Below, piece by piece: positions 9,346 to 17,915 of a stretch of DNA of 64,000 nucleotides. The notes under the pieces are model-generated. The model did no database searches and had not been told where the DNA came from. It saw only the letters and a program-made list of their open reading frames with translations. A program made the translations under genes and the position numbers. Numbering within the stretch: position 1 is the stretch's first letter; the number at the start of each line of letters is the position of its first letter. Source of the DNA: JAAYCU01 sp964401335 (GTDB lineage: Bacteria; Planctomycetota; Phycisphaerae; UBA1845; PWPN01); NCBI GenBank assembly GCA_964401335.1, contig CAYNYK010000005.1, positions 1-64,000 of the forward strand, in the 5' to 3' direction.

Positions 9346-9885
9346 ATGCGGTTTATCTCCAGAAAACCCTTTGTTTCATCATGGTCCCCGGCGTTGACGG
9401 CCTCGGATCATAGTGAAACTCCGCTACAACTGATCGATTCCTTCGCTAAACGTGGATGGACCATCGTGGAGGTGCTCATCGTGATTATTGTGCTGGGCAT
9501 CGTGGCGTTCACGGTGGTGCCGCGCTTTACGAGGGCCGAGGAGAGCGCCGAGGAAAGCCAATTGAAAAAACACCTTGAGGTGGTTCGCCGCCAAATCGAG
9601 TTGTATCGCATTGAGCACGGCGGGCAATATCCTTCGGCAACGACCGAGGAAGCGTTTCTTCAACAGATGGTTCAACAGAACAAGTTCGATATTTCGGAGA
9701 ACGAACCGGCCTTGTCGGCTTCGGATCACGGCCCCTATTTGCCAGGTATTCCCATCAATCCGTACACGGGCGGAAAGCGGATCACATGTGGCGGCCGTCC
9801 GGGCGAAAAGGCCGGCGATTGGTACTACGACCCGGCCACGGGCGATTTCCGGGCAAACCGCCCAGCGGAAAAAATCCCCTATTAG
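9346..9885 (+). CDS. Type II secretion-like pseudopilin
   Basis: About 179 residues. It carries a class III signal: a positively charged leader ending in FAKRG, the cleavage point, then WTIVEVLIVIIVLGIVAF with the conserved glutamate at mature position 5. Trp replaces the usual Phe at position 1. The rest (LKKHLEVVRRQIELYRIEHGGQYPS, then NPYTGG and WYYDPATGDFRAN) matches the GspG-like minor pseudopilin pattern frequent in planctomycetes. The leader is unusually long (about 37 residues) from the chosen ATG, so the true start may be further in. A terminator follows 30 bp later. Confidence 0.85.
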   Translation: MRFISRKPFVSSWSPALTASDHSETPLQLIDSFAKRGWTIVEVLIVIIVLGIVAFTVVPRFTRAEESAEESQLKKHLEVVRRQIELYRIEHGGQYPSATTEEAFLQQMVQQNKFDISENEPALSASDHGPYLPGIPINPYTGGKRITCGGRPGEKAGDWYYDPATGDFRANRPAEKIPY

Positions 9886-9915
9886 TTCGTCAAATCTTTT
9901 GGAAAACGACACTAT

Positions 9916-9963
9916 CGGGCTCGTCAGACCGTCAGGGGGGAACGGTCTGGCGTCCCGTTTTTT
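9916..9963 (+). terminator. Rho-independent terminator after the pseudopilin gene
   Basis: Nested stem CAGACCGT (9925-9932) with ACGGTCTG (9942-9949), and an outer CGGG (9916-9919) with CCCG (9954-9957), directly followed by six T residues (9958-9963). Confidence 0.8.
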
Positions 9964-10047
9964 ATGGCCGGCGCATCCTTATGGAAAGGCCGGGCAGCGA
10001 CACCCGCCCATATCCCGATGTTTTTTGCAGGATGGACGCAAAAGCGT

Positions 10048-11199
10048 ATGATGTCGCCGATGTTTGGTTTTGAGATCATACAGGGTGAACCGGGCGGGGC
10101 GGCACGGTGTGGGCGGGTGGTGACGCCGCACGGGGCAATCCGCACGCCGGCGTTCATGCCCGTGGGCACGCAGGGGGCGGTCAAGGGGTTGTGGCCTCGG
10201 CAGGTCCGCGAGAGCGGGACGGATATCATTCTGGCCAACACGTACCATCTGGCGTTGCGGCCGGGGGCGGAGTTGGTCGAGCAGTTGGGTGGACTGCATA
10301 AGTTCATGGGTTGGGACGGGCCGATCCTGACGGACAGCGGCGGGTATCAGGTTTTTTCGCTGGCCGAGCTGCGTAAGATCGATGATGACGGGGTGACGTT
10401 TCGCTCGCATATCGACGGGCAGTGGCTACATCTCGATCCCGAATCGGCGACCAGGGTGCAGAACCGGCTGGGGGCGGACATCATCATGGCGTTCGACGAG
10501 TGTCCGCCTGGTGATGCGGAGCGAGAGGTTGTGGCCCGGGCGGTCGAGCGGACGGTGCGGTGGGCCGAGCGATGCAGGAGATTTCACCAATGCCAGGAGC
10601 AAGCCTTGTTCGGTATCGTGCAGGGTGGGGTTTTCCACGACCTGCGGGCGTTGTGCGCCGAGCGGCTGATGGCTTTGGATTTTCCGGGTTACGCGATCGG
10701 GGGGCTTTCGGTGGGCGAGCCGCACGAAAAAATGGTCGAGGTGCTGGGCGAACTGGTACATCGGCTACCGGTGGACCGGCCGCGGTATTTGATGGGCGTG
10801 GGCATGCCCCGGGACATTCTGGCGGCGGTCCGGGCGGGGGTGGATATGTTCGATTGCGTGTTGCCCACCCGTAACGGCCGTAATGCTTATGCCTTTACCG
10901 CCCGGGCCCCGATCCGGCTTCGTAATGAGCAATATCGGGCCGACGAGCGGCCTTTGGAGACCGATTGCTCCTGTCCGACCTGCCGGCAGTTCAGCCGGGC
11001 GTACCTGCGGCATCTGTTCATGGCGCGGGAGATGCTTGGCCCGATCCTCGTTTCCCTGCATAATATATGCTTCTACCAGCGGTTCATGAGCCGCTTGCGA
11101 GACTTGATTCCGACCAGCGATTGGGCGACCATGCTGGCGGAGTTCCCTGTGGCCGGCGCGGGCGGCGGGGACCATGGCGTATTTAATGGAGACACATAG
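10048..11199 (+). CDS. tgt: Queuine tRNA-ribosyltransferase (tRNA-guanine transglycosylase)
   Basis: About 383 residues from the ATG at 10048, close to the usual 370-380. It exchanges guanine-34 of GUN-anticodon tRNAs for the queuosine precursor preQ1. Visible signatures: TPAFMPVGTQGAVKG near the N-terminus, DSGGYQVFSL with the general acid/base Asp, GGLSVGEPHEKM, the nucleophile region DCVLPTRNGRNAYAF, and the zinc site CSCPTC with a downstream histidine (LVSLHN). The frame is open to 9964, but MFGFEI near 10060 is the usual family start. The stop codon shares its last base with the GTG of yajC, so the two genes are translationally linked, as in many bacteria. Confidence 0.97.
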   Translation: MMSPMFGFEIIQGEPGGAARCGRVVTPHGAIRTPAFMPVGTQGAVKGLWPRQVRESGTDIILANTYHLALRPGAELVEQLGGLHKFMGWDGPILTDSGGYQVFSLAELRKIDDDGVTFRSHIDGQWLHLDPESATRVQNRLGADIIMAFDECPPGDAEREVVARAVERTVRWAERCRRFHQCQEQALFGIVQGGVFHDLRALCAERLMALDFPGYAIGGLSVGEPHEKMVEVLGELVHRLPVDRPRYLMGVGMPRDILAAVRAGVDMFDCVLPTRNGRNAYAFTARAPIRLRNEQYRADERPLETDCSCPTCRQFSRAYLRHLFMAREMLGPILVSLHNICFYQRFMSRLRDLIPTSDWATMLAEFPVAGAGGGDHGVFNGDT

Positions 11200-11525
11200 T
11201 GTTCAACATATTTAATCTGACCATTCTGGCCCAGCAAAACCCGAACACCATCTGGTTCGGCTTGCTGTTGATGATCGTGGTGTTTTACGTTTTTGTGATC
11301 TTCGGCAGCCGCAAGGACAAAAAGAAACGCCAGGATATGCTGGCCGCGATCAAGAAAAACGATCGCGTCATGACCATCGGCGGAATTATCGGTTCGGTGG
11401 TATCGACCACGGATCATGAAGTGGTTCTCAAGGTCGACGAGTCCGCCAACGTCAAGATCACGGTCATCCGCAGCGCGATCCAGAAGGTACTCAGCGAGGG
11501 CGAGAAGCCCGGCGAGGGTAATTGA
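11199..11525 (+). CDS. yajC: Preprotein translocase subunit YajC
   Basis: 108 residues with one membrane helix (IWFGLLLMIVVFYVFVIF) followed by the basic RKDKKKRQDM segment and the conserved GDRVMTIGG-like turn, here KNDRVMTIGGIIGSV. YajC is an accessory of the SecDF-YajC part of the Sec translocon in the inner membrane. It starts with GTG overlapping the tgt stop by one base. The secD/secF genes often found next are absent; a repeat-rich spacer and a convergent gene follow. Confidence 0.95.
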   Translation: MFNIFNLTILAQQNPNTIWFGLLLMIVVFYVFVIFGSRKDKKKRQDMLAAIKKNDRVMTIGGIIGSVVSTTDHEVVLKVDESANVKITVIRSAIQKVLSEGEKPGEGN

Positions 11526-11589
11526 CGTCCCTGAGGGCGCAGCAGTCGGACGTAATACGAATCGGGTAGCCGGCAGGGGCATGCACGGG

Positions 11590-11684
11590 CAGGTTTAACC
11601 CCGTTTTTGTCAAACGGGGTTAAACCTGTCCATGCCACCCAATACATTTGCTTATGACACCCAGCAGAGCTGTCCATGCTACTC
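11590..11684. repeat. Long perfect hairpin and two copies of a dispersed 16-bp repeat
   Basis: A 17-bp perfect inverted repeat, CAGGTTTAACCCCGTTT (11590-11606) with its complement (11612-11628) and a 5-nt loop, extends further with a wobble pair. It overlaps one copy of a short repeat (11625-11640, minus sense GGGTGGCATGGACAGG); a second copy lies at 11669-11684. There is no T tract, so it is not an obvious intrinsic terminator. It fills the gap between the convergent yajC and lipoprotein genes. Confidence 0.75.
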
Positions 11685-11727
11685 AATACAACGGCATATG
11701 CCCTTTAGGGCGGGGGATTGATCCAGG

Positions 11728-12486
11728 CTATTTGCAGAAGACGAGCCAGCCGAACTTTTCCGGGCGGTGGAAATTGATGATACCCGGCGGCGACCAGGCG
11801 GTGTATTCATCAATCTGTTTGTCCGCCGGCCGATCGATGCGGTACAGGTTCCAGCGCCAGCGATCGCCGGCAACCGGGGGGTGGTTCGGGGCCTGAGCAA
11901 ACTCGCCGAAGGGGATGGCGATTTCGACCGACCAGCGTTTGCACCCGGCCGGGTTCGAACCGCGCTGGTTACCAACAGTGCCTTCGACAGCGACGGCCGA
12001 GTGCAGTCCCTCGCAGGTGTATTCCTTAATGAAGAATTTGATCCATTTGCCCTGTCCGGCATTGAGCACGTAGGCGTCAAACACCGTGTTGTTCGGGCTG
12101 ATTTCCAATTCGAGATAAGATTTACCATCGGCGTTGTCGTCGATGAAAACCTCGACCACCTCATGCTTGAAAATCGATGCATCCCGTTCGGTTTCGCTGG
12201 CCCAGATATCGTCATCGATGCAGTCGAAGGCGACAAACAGGTGTTTGTCGGACCATAAGGCCCGCGCGGTTACCGGCTGGCGGGGTGGCCGCCCCGTGTC
12301 GGCCAGGACCAGATTGACCACTTGGGCTTTTTGCCAGACCGCGTCGTTGAGACGCCCGTCAATCACCGGCGATTGCTCGGTGTATTGACAACGGTAAACC
12401 GGACCCGCCAGAGGGGCTTGCTGGCAACCGGCGGCGAGGAAAATAGACACACAACCCGTTATAAACAATCCAAACTTGATGTTCAT
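11728..12486 (-). CDS. Lipoprotein with CBM9-like carbohydrate-binding domain
   Basis: About 252 residues. The start at 12486 is preferred because AAGGAGCGG precedes this ATG; an upstream in-frame ATG at 12501 has none. The signal peptide ends in the lipobox LAAGC. The remainder (about 35-250) matches the family-9 carbohydrate-binding/DOMON-like fold: VIDGRLNDAVWQKA, LFVAFDCIDDDIW, EVVEVFIDDNADGKSYLELEISP, W-rich strands and FGWLVF. Such modules bind sugars at the outer membrane or in the periplasm. It is a free-standing module with no catalytic domain. Confidence 0.85.
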   Translation of the reverse strand: MNIKFGLFITGCVSIFLAAGCQQAPLAGPVYRCQYTEQSPVIDGRLNDAVWQKAQVVNLVLADTGRPPRQPVTARALWSDKHLFVAFDCIDDDIWASETERDASIFKHEVVEVFIDDNADGKSYLELEISPNNTVFDAYVLNAGQGKWIKFFIKEYTCEGLHSAVAVEGTVGNQRGSNPAGCKRWSVEIAIPFGEFAQAPNHPPVAGDRWRWNLYRIDRPADKQIDEYTAWSPPGIINFHRPEKFGWLVFCK

Positions 12487-12515
12487 GATCCGCTCCTTCA
12501 TGTTCTTGAACTATA

Positions 12516-13460
12516 TCAATCACCCGGCCGACAGGCCCGGATAATATCCTCGGCCCCGGCGGCGCGGAGGTCGGCCACCACGTTGTTCACTAATCCTACC
12601 ATATCCGAAACCGGTTGGTGAGAGGAGGCCCGGGCCTCTTTTTGAGCTTTGGGATCGATGACCAGGGCATCGCAGTATAACTGTCCACCTTCGACACGCA
12701 CGTAGACCGCGACGGGGGCCCGGCATCCAGCGTCGAGTTCGGCCAGAATCCGCCGCTCGCAATTGACGGCCGTTGCCGTCGGCTCATCATGTATGGGGCT
12801 GAGAATCTCGGCTAGTCGGCCATCGTCACATCGGCCTTCGAGGGCCAAGGCCCCTTGCCCCGGCGCCGGCAGCATCAGCGACAGATCGAGCACCTGCGTT
12901 ATTTCGCTTTCCAGGCCGACTCGTTTCAGGCCGGCGACCGCCAGGATCGCGCCCGCACAATCTCCACGGCGGACCTTGCGGATGCGCGTGTCCACGTTGC
13001 CGCGCAAGGCGACGAAACTCAAATCGCCGCGCCGTCGGAGCAATTGGGCCTGACGCCGCAGGCTGGTCGTGCCCACCTTGCCGCCCCCGGGCAGTTCCTC
13101 AAAGGGACGGCCGTCGGCGGAGATAAAGGTGTCGCGTGGATCCTCGCGCGCCGGCCAAGCGAGGACGGCCAATCCATCATGAAGCTTTGTGGGCAGATCC
13201 TTGGCCGAATGCACCGCCAGGTCGATCGAGCCGTTGAGCAGGGCCTCTTGAAGCTCTTCGGTGAACAATCCCTTGCCGCCAATTTCAGGCAGCGGGCGGC
13301 CGCGCAGCCGATCACCCGTGGTGGTGATGATCTGTTGACGGATTCGCAGGCGAGGATGGACTTCGGTCAGCCGGTCGATCACCCATTGGGTCTGGGCGAT
13401 GGCCAGCTTCGAGCCGCGCGTCCCGACGACGAGCGTATCACTATGGCCGGTTGTGCTCAC
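12516..13460 (-). CDS. hemC: Hydroxymethylbilane synthase (porphobilinogen deaminase)
   Basis: 314 residues, normal length. It polymerises four porphobilinogens to hydroxymethylbilane in tetrapyrrole synthesis in the cytoplasm. Signatures: VGTRGSKLAIAQTQWV at the N-terminus, HSAKDLPTKL, ALRGNVDTRIRKV, and the cofactor-binding cysteine in LDAGCRAPVAV. The GTG start overlaps the TGA of the upstream dehydrogenase gene in a GTGA arrangement, so the two form one operon. Confidence 0.97.
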   Translation of the reverse strand: MSTTGHSDTLVVGTRGSKLAIAQTQWVIDRLTEVHPRLRIRQQIITTTGDRLRGRPLPEIGGKGLFTEELQEALLNGSIDLAVHSAKDLPTKLHDGLAVLAWPAREDPRDTFISADGRPFEELPGGGKVGTTSLRRQAQLLRRRGDLSFVALRGNVDTRIRKVRRGDCAGAILAVAGLKRVGLESEITQVLDLSLMLPAPGQGALALEGRCDDGRLAEILSPIHDEPTATAVNCERRILAELDAGCRAPVAVYVRVEGGQLYCDALVIDPKAQKEARASSHQPVSDMVGLVNNVVADLRAAGAEDIIRACRPGD

Positions 13461-14467
13461 TTGAGTTTCCGAATGATCGCCTCGGTGAACTGGTCGGTGG
13501 TGGCCCGGCCGCCGATGTCCGCGGTGAGCTGGGCCGGATCACCTTCGGTCAGAACGGCGTCGTACGCATCGCGAATACGGTCGGCGGCCTGATTTTCGTC
13601 GAGGTGGCGAAGCATCATCACGCCGCTCATGATGCAGGCCAGCGGATTGGCCAGCCCCTTGCGGGCGATGTCCGGAGCGGAGCCGTGCACCGGTTCAAAA
13701 ACGGCACAACCGGTGCCGAAATTCGCCCCCGGTACCACACCCAATCCGCCAACCAAGCCGGCGGCCATGTCACTGACGATGTCGCCGTAGAGGTTTTCAA
13801 GCAGCAGAATATCAAACCGGCCGGGGTCGCGGACCATCTGCATGCAACCGTTGTCGATAATCAGTTGGTCGTAAGCCACGCGGCCGACATAATCACGGTG
13901 TACTTTTTGGGCGCAACGCAGGAAAAGCCCGTCGGACATTTTCATGATATTAGCCTTGTGGAAGACGGTGACGTTCTGACGCTTGCGGGAGACGGCGTAA
14001 TCGAAGGCGAAACGGGCGATTCGCAAGCAGGCCTCCTCGGTGGCGATCTTGAGGCTCTGGACCACGCCGGGGATGATCTCGTTTTCGATGCCGGAATAGA
14101 GACCCTCGGTATTCTCGCGAATGATGACCATATCGACGTTATCGAAGCGGGTCTTGATGCCGGGCAGGTTGCGCACGGGGCGGACGGCCGCGAAGAGTTT
14201 GAGACGTTTGCGGAGCTGCACGTTGACGCTGGCATGGCCGCGACCGATGGGCGTGGTGACCGGACCCTTCAGGGCGACGCCGTGTCCGGCGATGGCCGCG
14301 ATCGTCCGCTCGGGAAGCACCGAGCCGCAGAATTCGACAGCCGTCTCGCCGATCGGCAGCGATACCCACTCGATATCCACCCCCGCCGCCTCGATTACCC
14401 GCTTGGTCGCCCCGATTACCTCCGGGCCGATGCCGTCACCGGGCAACAAGCAAACCGTATGGGCCAT
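13457..14467 (-). CDS. NAD-type isocitrate dehydrogenase family protein
   Basis: 336 residues of the isocitrate/isopropylmalate dehydrogenase superfamily. Signatures: LLPGDGIGPEV, GPVTTPIGRGHASVNVQLRK (substrate loop), DMVIIRENTEGLYSGIE, LENLYGDIVSDMAAGLVGGLG with metal-binding aspartates, and EPVHGSAPDIAGKG-like EPVHGSAPDIARKG. The RENTEGLYSG and LRK features favour the NAD-linked isocitrate dehydrogenase of the small monofunctional type over 3-isopropylmalate dehydrogenase, and no leu genes are nearby. Ribosome site GAAAGG before ATG 14467. First gene of an operon with hemC. Confidence 0.88.
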   Translation of the reverse strand: MAHTVCLLPGDGIGPEVIGATKRVIEAAGVDIEWVSLPIGETAVEFCGSVLPERTIAAIAGHGVALKGPVTTPIGRGHASVNVQLRKRLKLFAAVRPVRNLPGIKTRFDNVDMVIIRENTEGLYSGIENEIIPGVVQSLKIATEEACLRIARFAFDYAVSRKRQNVTVFHKANIMKMSDGLFLRCAQKVHRDYVGRVAYDQLIIDNGCMQMVRDPGRFDILLLENLYGDIVSDMAAGLVGGLGVVPGANFGTGCAVFEPVHGSAPDIARKGLANPLACIMSGVMMLRHLDENQAADRIRDAYDAVLTEGDPAQLTADIGGRATTDQFTEAIIRKLK

Positions 14468-14881
14468 TGTTGTACCTTTCGTTCATGGAAGAGGCCGACA
14501 GGACGGCCTGGCGTTTACACGACGCTACCTGCGATTCGCAACGATTTTCCGATTATAACCGGTCGGCGTCTGGGAGCAACGTAAAGCAGGGCCGTTCGGT
14601 TATAACGGCATAGCGGGTTGCCGGTTAGCCCTGTAGCATGCCTGTGAAATATGCAAATGTAACAGGGGTCAGAGTGGCATGGGCAGGCCCTTGTCGCGCC
14701 CGGCGGGACAAGGGTTTGCCCGTGTTTCTCCGGTAATTCAATGATGGGGTGACCTCACCAAGCCATTCGGAACATACCTGTGCCATTGTTTTCGTATGTA
14801 ACCCGAGAAAACAACGATGAACCGCTTGGCAACGTTCGTGATAACCAGCATAATAACAATGCCTGAAATATGGAGGCGGCG
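14468..14881. repeat. Intergenic region carrying a dispersed repeat and hairpin
   Basis: No coding frame is supported. At 14671-14687, AGAGTGGCATGGGCAGG is a plus-strand copy of the 16-bp repeat seen at 11625. It leads into a nested hairpin: GGGCA/TGCCC (14681-14685 and 14717-14721) around CCCTTGTC/GACAAGGG (14688-14695 and 14707-14714). The ribosome site GGAGG (14872-14876) of the next gene lies at the end. Confidence 0.6.
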
Positions 14882-15808
14882 ATGAAGATCAAACCGGACC
14901 AGATTATTAATGGCGATTGCGTAAAGGGCATGGGGCAGATCGAGCCCGGCTCGGTGGACTTGGCGTTCGCGGACCCGCCGTTCAATATCGGTTACAAGTA
15001 CGACGTGTACGACGACGAGCGCGGCGACGATGAATATCTCAACTGGTCGCGGTCGTGGATGGGCGCGGTGGTGAGGGCGCTCAAACCCAGCGGCACATTC
15101 TGGCTGGCGATCGGCGACGAATACGCGGCCGAGCTGAAAGTAATCGCCACGAAGGAACTGCACCTGATCTGCCGAAGCTGGGTGGTGTGGTATTACACGT
15201 TCGGGGTGAACTGCGTGCGAAAATTCAGCCGCAGCCACGCCCACCTTTTCTATTTCATCAAAGATCCGAATAATTTCACCTTCAATGCCGACGACCCGGC
15301 CATTCGGATTCCCTCGGCCCGGCAACTGGTTTACGCCGACGCCCGGGCCAATCCCAAGGGACGACTGCCCGACGACACTTGGATACTGCGTCCGCAGGAC
15401 CTGCCGGACGGCTTTGGGCCGGAGCAGGATACGTGGTATTTCCCGCGGGTGTGCGGTACGTTCAAGGAGCGTAAAGGCTGGCACGGCTGCCAGATGCCCG
15501 AGCAGTTACTCGGCCGCATCATTCGGGCGTGCTCCAATCCAGGAGAACTGGTCCTGGATCCCTTCGCTGGCAGTGGGACGACGTTATCGGTGGCCAAGAA
15601 ACTGGGGCGTCAGTATCTGGGTTTTGAATTATCGAAGGAGTATGCCGAGCAGGTTCGCAATCGCCTGGCCTCGATCAAGACCGGCGACCCGCTCGACGGG
15701 ACCGCCGAGCCCCTGCGTAGTGTCCCGGCCACACCGGAGCAGCCGAGGCAGCGACGGCGACAAATCACGAGTAAACCGGATTCGTTGTCGCAAAGTTTGT
15801 TTGCGTGA
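14882..15808 (+). CDS. Orphan beta-class site-specific DNA (N4/N6) methyltransferase
   Basis: About 308 residues from the ATG at 14882, placed by GGAGG five bases upstream; an ATG at 14870 overlaps that site. Motif order is IV first (IINGDCV then ADPPFNIGYKYD), then a central recognition region with WVVWYYTFG, then motif X/I near the end (LDPFAGSGTTLSVAKKLG, FELSKEY). This is the beta class, which includes CcrM and HinfI methylases. No restriction gene is adjacent, so a regulatory or epigenetic orphan is likely. The C-terminal tail (TPEQPRQRRRQ) is basic. Target sequence cannot be read from the protein. Confidence 0.9.
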   Translation: MKIKPDQIINGDCVKGMGQIEPGSVDLAFADPPFNIGYKYDVYDDERGDDEYLNWSRSWMGAVVRALKPSGTFWLAIGDEYAAELKVIATKELHLICRSWVVWYYTFGVNCVRKFSRSHAHLFYFIKDPNNFTFNADDPAIRIPSARQLVYADARANPKGRLPDDTWILRPQDLPDGFGPEQDTWYFPRVCGTFKERKGWHGCQMPEQLLGRIIRACSNPGELVLDPFAGSGTTLSVAKKLGRQYLGFELSKEYAEQVRNRLASIKTGDPLDGTAEPLRSVPATPEQPRQRRRQITSKPDSLSQSLFA

Positions 15809-16025
15809 GAAAGCGGATCAGCATTCAGCGGTCAGCTTGCAGTAATCGGCGTTCGGCATTGCGGGAATGTTCATGAGCTTGGGGAACACGAAGCGGAAGT
15901 TGCTCCCGGTCGCCAGCGCGGTATAGTGCATGGTGTTCACCAGCTTTCACGGAGTTTCGGGGCCTCCGCGCAAGCGGCCGTTACGGCCTCCATATTCCCG
16001 CCCCGGCCAGTAGAAAGGTGGAACC

Positions 16026-16352
16026 ATGCGTCTCTTATCCTACATCTTCGTTGGCGTTCTGATCGGCAGTCTTGTATGCGTCGTTGGTTGCAAGAAGGAA
16101 GAGGAGAAACCGGCGTCAACCATAGGCGGTGCGTTGGAAAAGGCCACCGGCGAAATCGAGAAGGCTTCCGAGAAAGCCGTCGAGCAGGCCGAGAAGAATC
16201 TCGAAGCCGTCACCCAGGCCATCAAGGACGGCAATCATGATGCCGCCGAGAAAACCCTCAAGACGCTGGAAGACATCAAGAACACCTTGCCGGAGTCATT
16301 GCAGAAGAAGATTGACGACACCCGCAAGGCGTTGAACGACGCGAAGAAATAA
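16026..16352 (+). CDS. Small helical lipoprotein
   Basis: 108 residues with signal peptide and lipobox VVGC at about residue 22, then an Ala/Glu/Lys-rich stretch (GGALEKATGEIEKASEKAVE and onward) predicted to be almost wholly alpha-helical or coiled coil. Ribosome site AAAGGTGG precedes the ATG. No family recognised; small charged helical lipoproteins of this sort are often envelope-associated. It stands alone between the methyltransferase and the convergent small genes. Confidence 0.8.
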   Translation: MRLLSYIFVGVLIGSLVCVVGCKKEEEKPASTIGGALEKATGEIEKASEKAVEQAEKNLEAVTQAIKDGNHDAAEKTLKTLEDIKNTLPESLQKKIDDTRKALNDAKK

Positions 16353-16428
16353 GTCGTCCGACCGGGGACTCTCGGAACGTCAATACCGAGCGAAGGGGTG
16401 CTAGTTACCGTTGTCGGCAAATCGGTGT

Positions 16429-16704
16429 TCATCTGGGCAGTTCGTACAACCCCTGACCCGCATAACGAAGCTTGCCTTGTTGGACAAGGGCGTCCCACAC
16501 GATCTTGGGATATTGATTGGGTGGTTGGATGGCCTGGATGCTCGACTTGCCCCCGCTGCTCATGGCTCCACGTCCGAGACTTGATTCATCATCAAGACGG
16601 GTGAGCTTGAGCCGTTTCTTGAAAGCGTGATACGCCTTTTTTATTTGCTCGGGGGGAATGCTCGATTCCGATTGATCCCGGTTTTCAGGTTGATCCATGT
16701 TCAT
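16429..16704 (-). CDS. Conserved-looking small protein of unknown function
   Basis: 91 residues from the ATG at 16704, which has AAGGAA eight bases upstream; an in-frame TTG lies just before it. It is polar: helix-forming EQIKKAYHAFKKRLKLTRLD, then a Gly/Ser-rich segment GRGAMSSGGKSSI, then a compact C-terminus (PKIVWDALVQQGKLRYAGQG) that looks like a small winged or DNA-binding fold. Probably follows the 62-residue gene at 16752-16940 in one transcript (47-bp gap). Function not recognised. Confidence 0.7.
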   Translation of the reverse strand: MNMDQPENRDQSESSIPPEQIKKAYHAFKKRLKLTRLDDESSLGRGAMSSGGKSSIQAIQPPNQYPKIVWDALVQQGKLRYAGQGLYELPR

Positions 16705-16751
16705 CAATCGCTTTCCTTGGCGAGCAGGGTAACTTCCTCGTCGTCAAAGCA

Positions 16752-16940
16752 TCATGTTGCCTTTGTGATCTGTTCTATCTTTACGTTGCGATAGAATCCC
16801 TCCGCGATGATTTTATCGTGTTCCACCCTTGCCTCGGCCTCGGTGTCGTACTTGCCAAGCGTCACGATCTTATTGTCTGATGAACGGCCTCGGATACGCC
16901 AATGCCAGACCTTCGGTTCGCCCTTTGGTCGAATAATCAT
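16752..16940 (-). CDS. Small basic protein of unknown function
   Basis: 62 residues with predicted strand-strand-helix-strand pattern: VWHWRIRGRSSDNKIVTLGKY, then helix DTEAEARVEHDKIIAEG, then NVKIEQI. This resembles the N-terminal arm-type DNA-binding fold of integrases and AP2-like domains in outline, but that is only a shape argument. First gene of a likely two-gene minus-strand unit with 16429-16704. Transcribed away from the RRM gene. Confidence 0.65.
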   Translation of the reverse strand: MIIRPKGEPKVWHWRIRGRSSDNKIVTLGKYDTEAEARVEHDKIIAEGFYRNVKIEQITKAT

Positions 16941-17214
16941 GAAATCCTCAATTCAAGCCCAGATACTCAGTCGCAGGTTGCCGATTTTTCCCGCAGTAAA
17001 CGGTCTTCGCCCCCCTATTCTACCAGAATTGACTCAAGAAGGCACATCGGGTATTATACGGTTCGGTTGGTTCGTCGAAAGAGCCGGATACGACCATCGT
17101 CGCACCCTTCTCGTTCGTCTTCCTGCCATACCGGGTTGAATGTCAGCCCCTTTCCACTTGGACCCGGAAAGCAAAATGCGGGTTCCCCAAGCCATTCACA
17201 CAGGAGATCGACGA

Positions 17215-17526
17215 ATGGGCAAAAAATTATACGTTGGAAACCTGACCTATGACATGACCAGTTCCGCCCTTGAAACGCTGTTTACGGAGCATGGAACCGT
17301 GCAGAGCGCGGAAGTCATCATGGACCGTTCGACGGGACGAAGCAAGGGCTTCGGCTTTGTTGAAATGGGTTCGGATCAAGAGGCTCAGGCGGCCATCTCG
17401 GCACTGAACGGCCAAGACCATGGCGGGCGAGCCCTAACGGTCAATGAAGCCAAGCCTCGCGAATCCCGCGGCGGCGGTGGCGGCGGCGGTCGTGGTGGTT
17501 ACGGCGGCGGTCGTAGCCGCTATTAG
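17215..17526 (+). CDS. RRM-family RNA-binding protein with glycine-rich tail
   Basis: About 103 residues from the ATG at 17215, with AGGAGA seven bases before. One RNA-recognition motif spans residues 3-80, with RNP2 LYVGNL and RNP1 KGFGFVEM, followed by a Gly/Arg-rich tail (GGGGGGGRGGYGGGRSRY). It matches the cyanobacterial-type Rbp/glycine-rich RNA-binding proteins found in several phyla, often cold-induced and acting in RNA metabolism. Monocistronic with its own terminator. Confidence 0.95.
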   Translation: MGKKLYVGNLTYDMTSSALETLFTEHGTVQSAEVIMDRSTGRSKGFGFVEMGSDQEAQAAISALNGQDHGGRALTVNEAKPRESRGGGGGGGRGGYGGGRSRY

Positions 17527-17558
17527 ACCATAGTAATCCGTCAGACTATGAAACCACG

Positions 17559-17583
17559 GGGCCACGGAAGTGGCCCTTTTTTA
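17559..17583 (+). terminator. Rho-independent terminator of the RRM gene
   Basis: Stem GGGCCAC (17559-17565) with GTGGCCC (17570-17576), GGAA tetraloop, then six T residues from 17577. It lies 33 bp after the stop codon. Confidence 0.9.
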
Positions 17584-17915
17584 TTGGGAGTGAACGAGGG
17601 GCGTCGCCGGAGTCGGTAGTCGAACGATTCGTGCCCCGCCTCGACCGGATTTACGAGTTACAACAAATGTCCAAGTCCTCACGGGTAGCATGAGACGCTG
17701 CCGCCCATGGACGGCCTGGCAAACGAATTACTGGATCATGTAAGGGCATGCCATCGGGGGGGCTACCTATTTCGATGACCATTTGATTTTCCAGCTTGGG
17801 TTTCTCGGTACCAAGAGTGCATTTCCCACGTCAACCAACTTTTTGAGGTATCTGTACCCATTTTTCCGTCGCCTATATGATGGGAGATGAGGAAAGGATA
17901 TTGGGAGGCGTTGGG
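17584..17915. other. Intergenic region, no gene seen
   Basis: About 330 bp between the RRM terminator and the helicase gene. No supported coding frame, tRNA or clear operator was seen. A GGGAGG ribosome site at 17903-17908 serves the next gene. Confidence 0.5.

Noticed and set aside
11590..11628. The 17-bp hairpin as a standard rho-independent terminator
   Set aside because: No run of T follows on either strand.
14641..14721. A tRNA or small RNA gene in the 14.6-kb hairpin region
   Set aside because: The fold is a simple nested hairpin linked to a dispersed repeat; no tRNA arms or CCA end.
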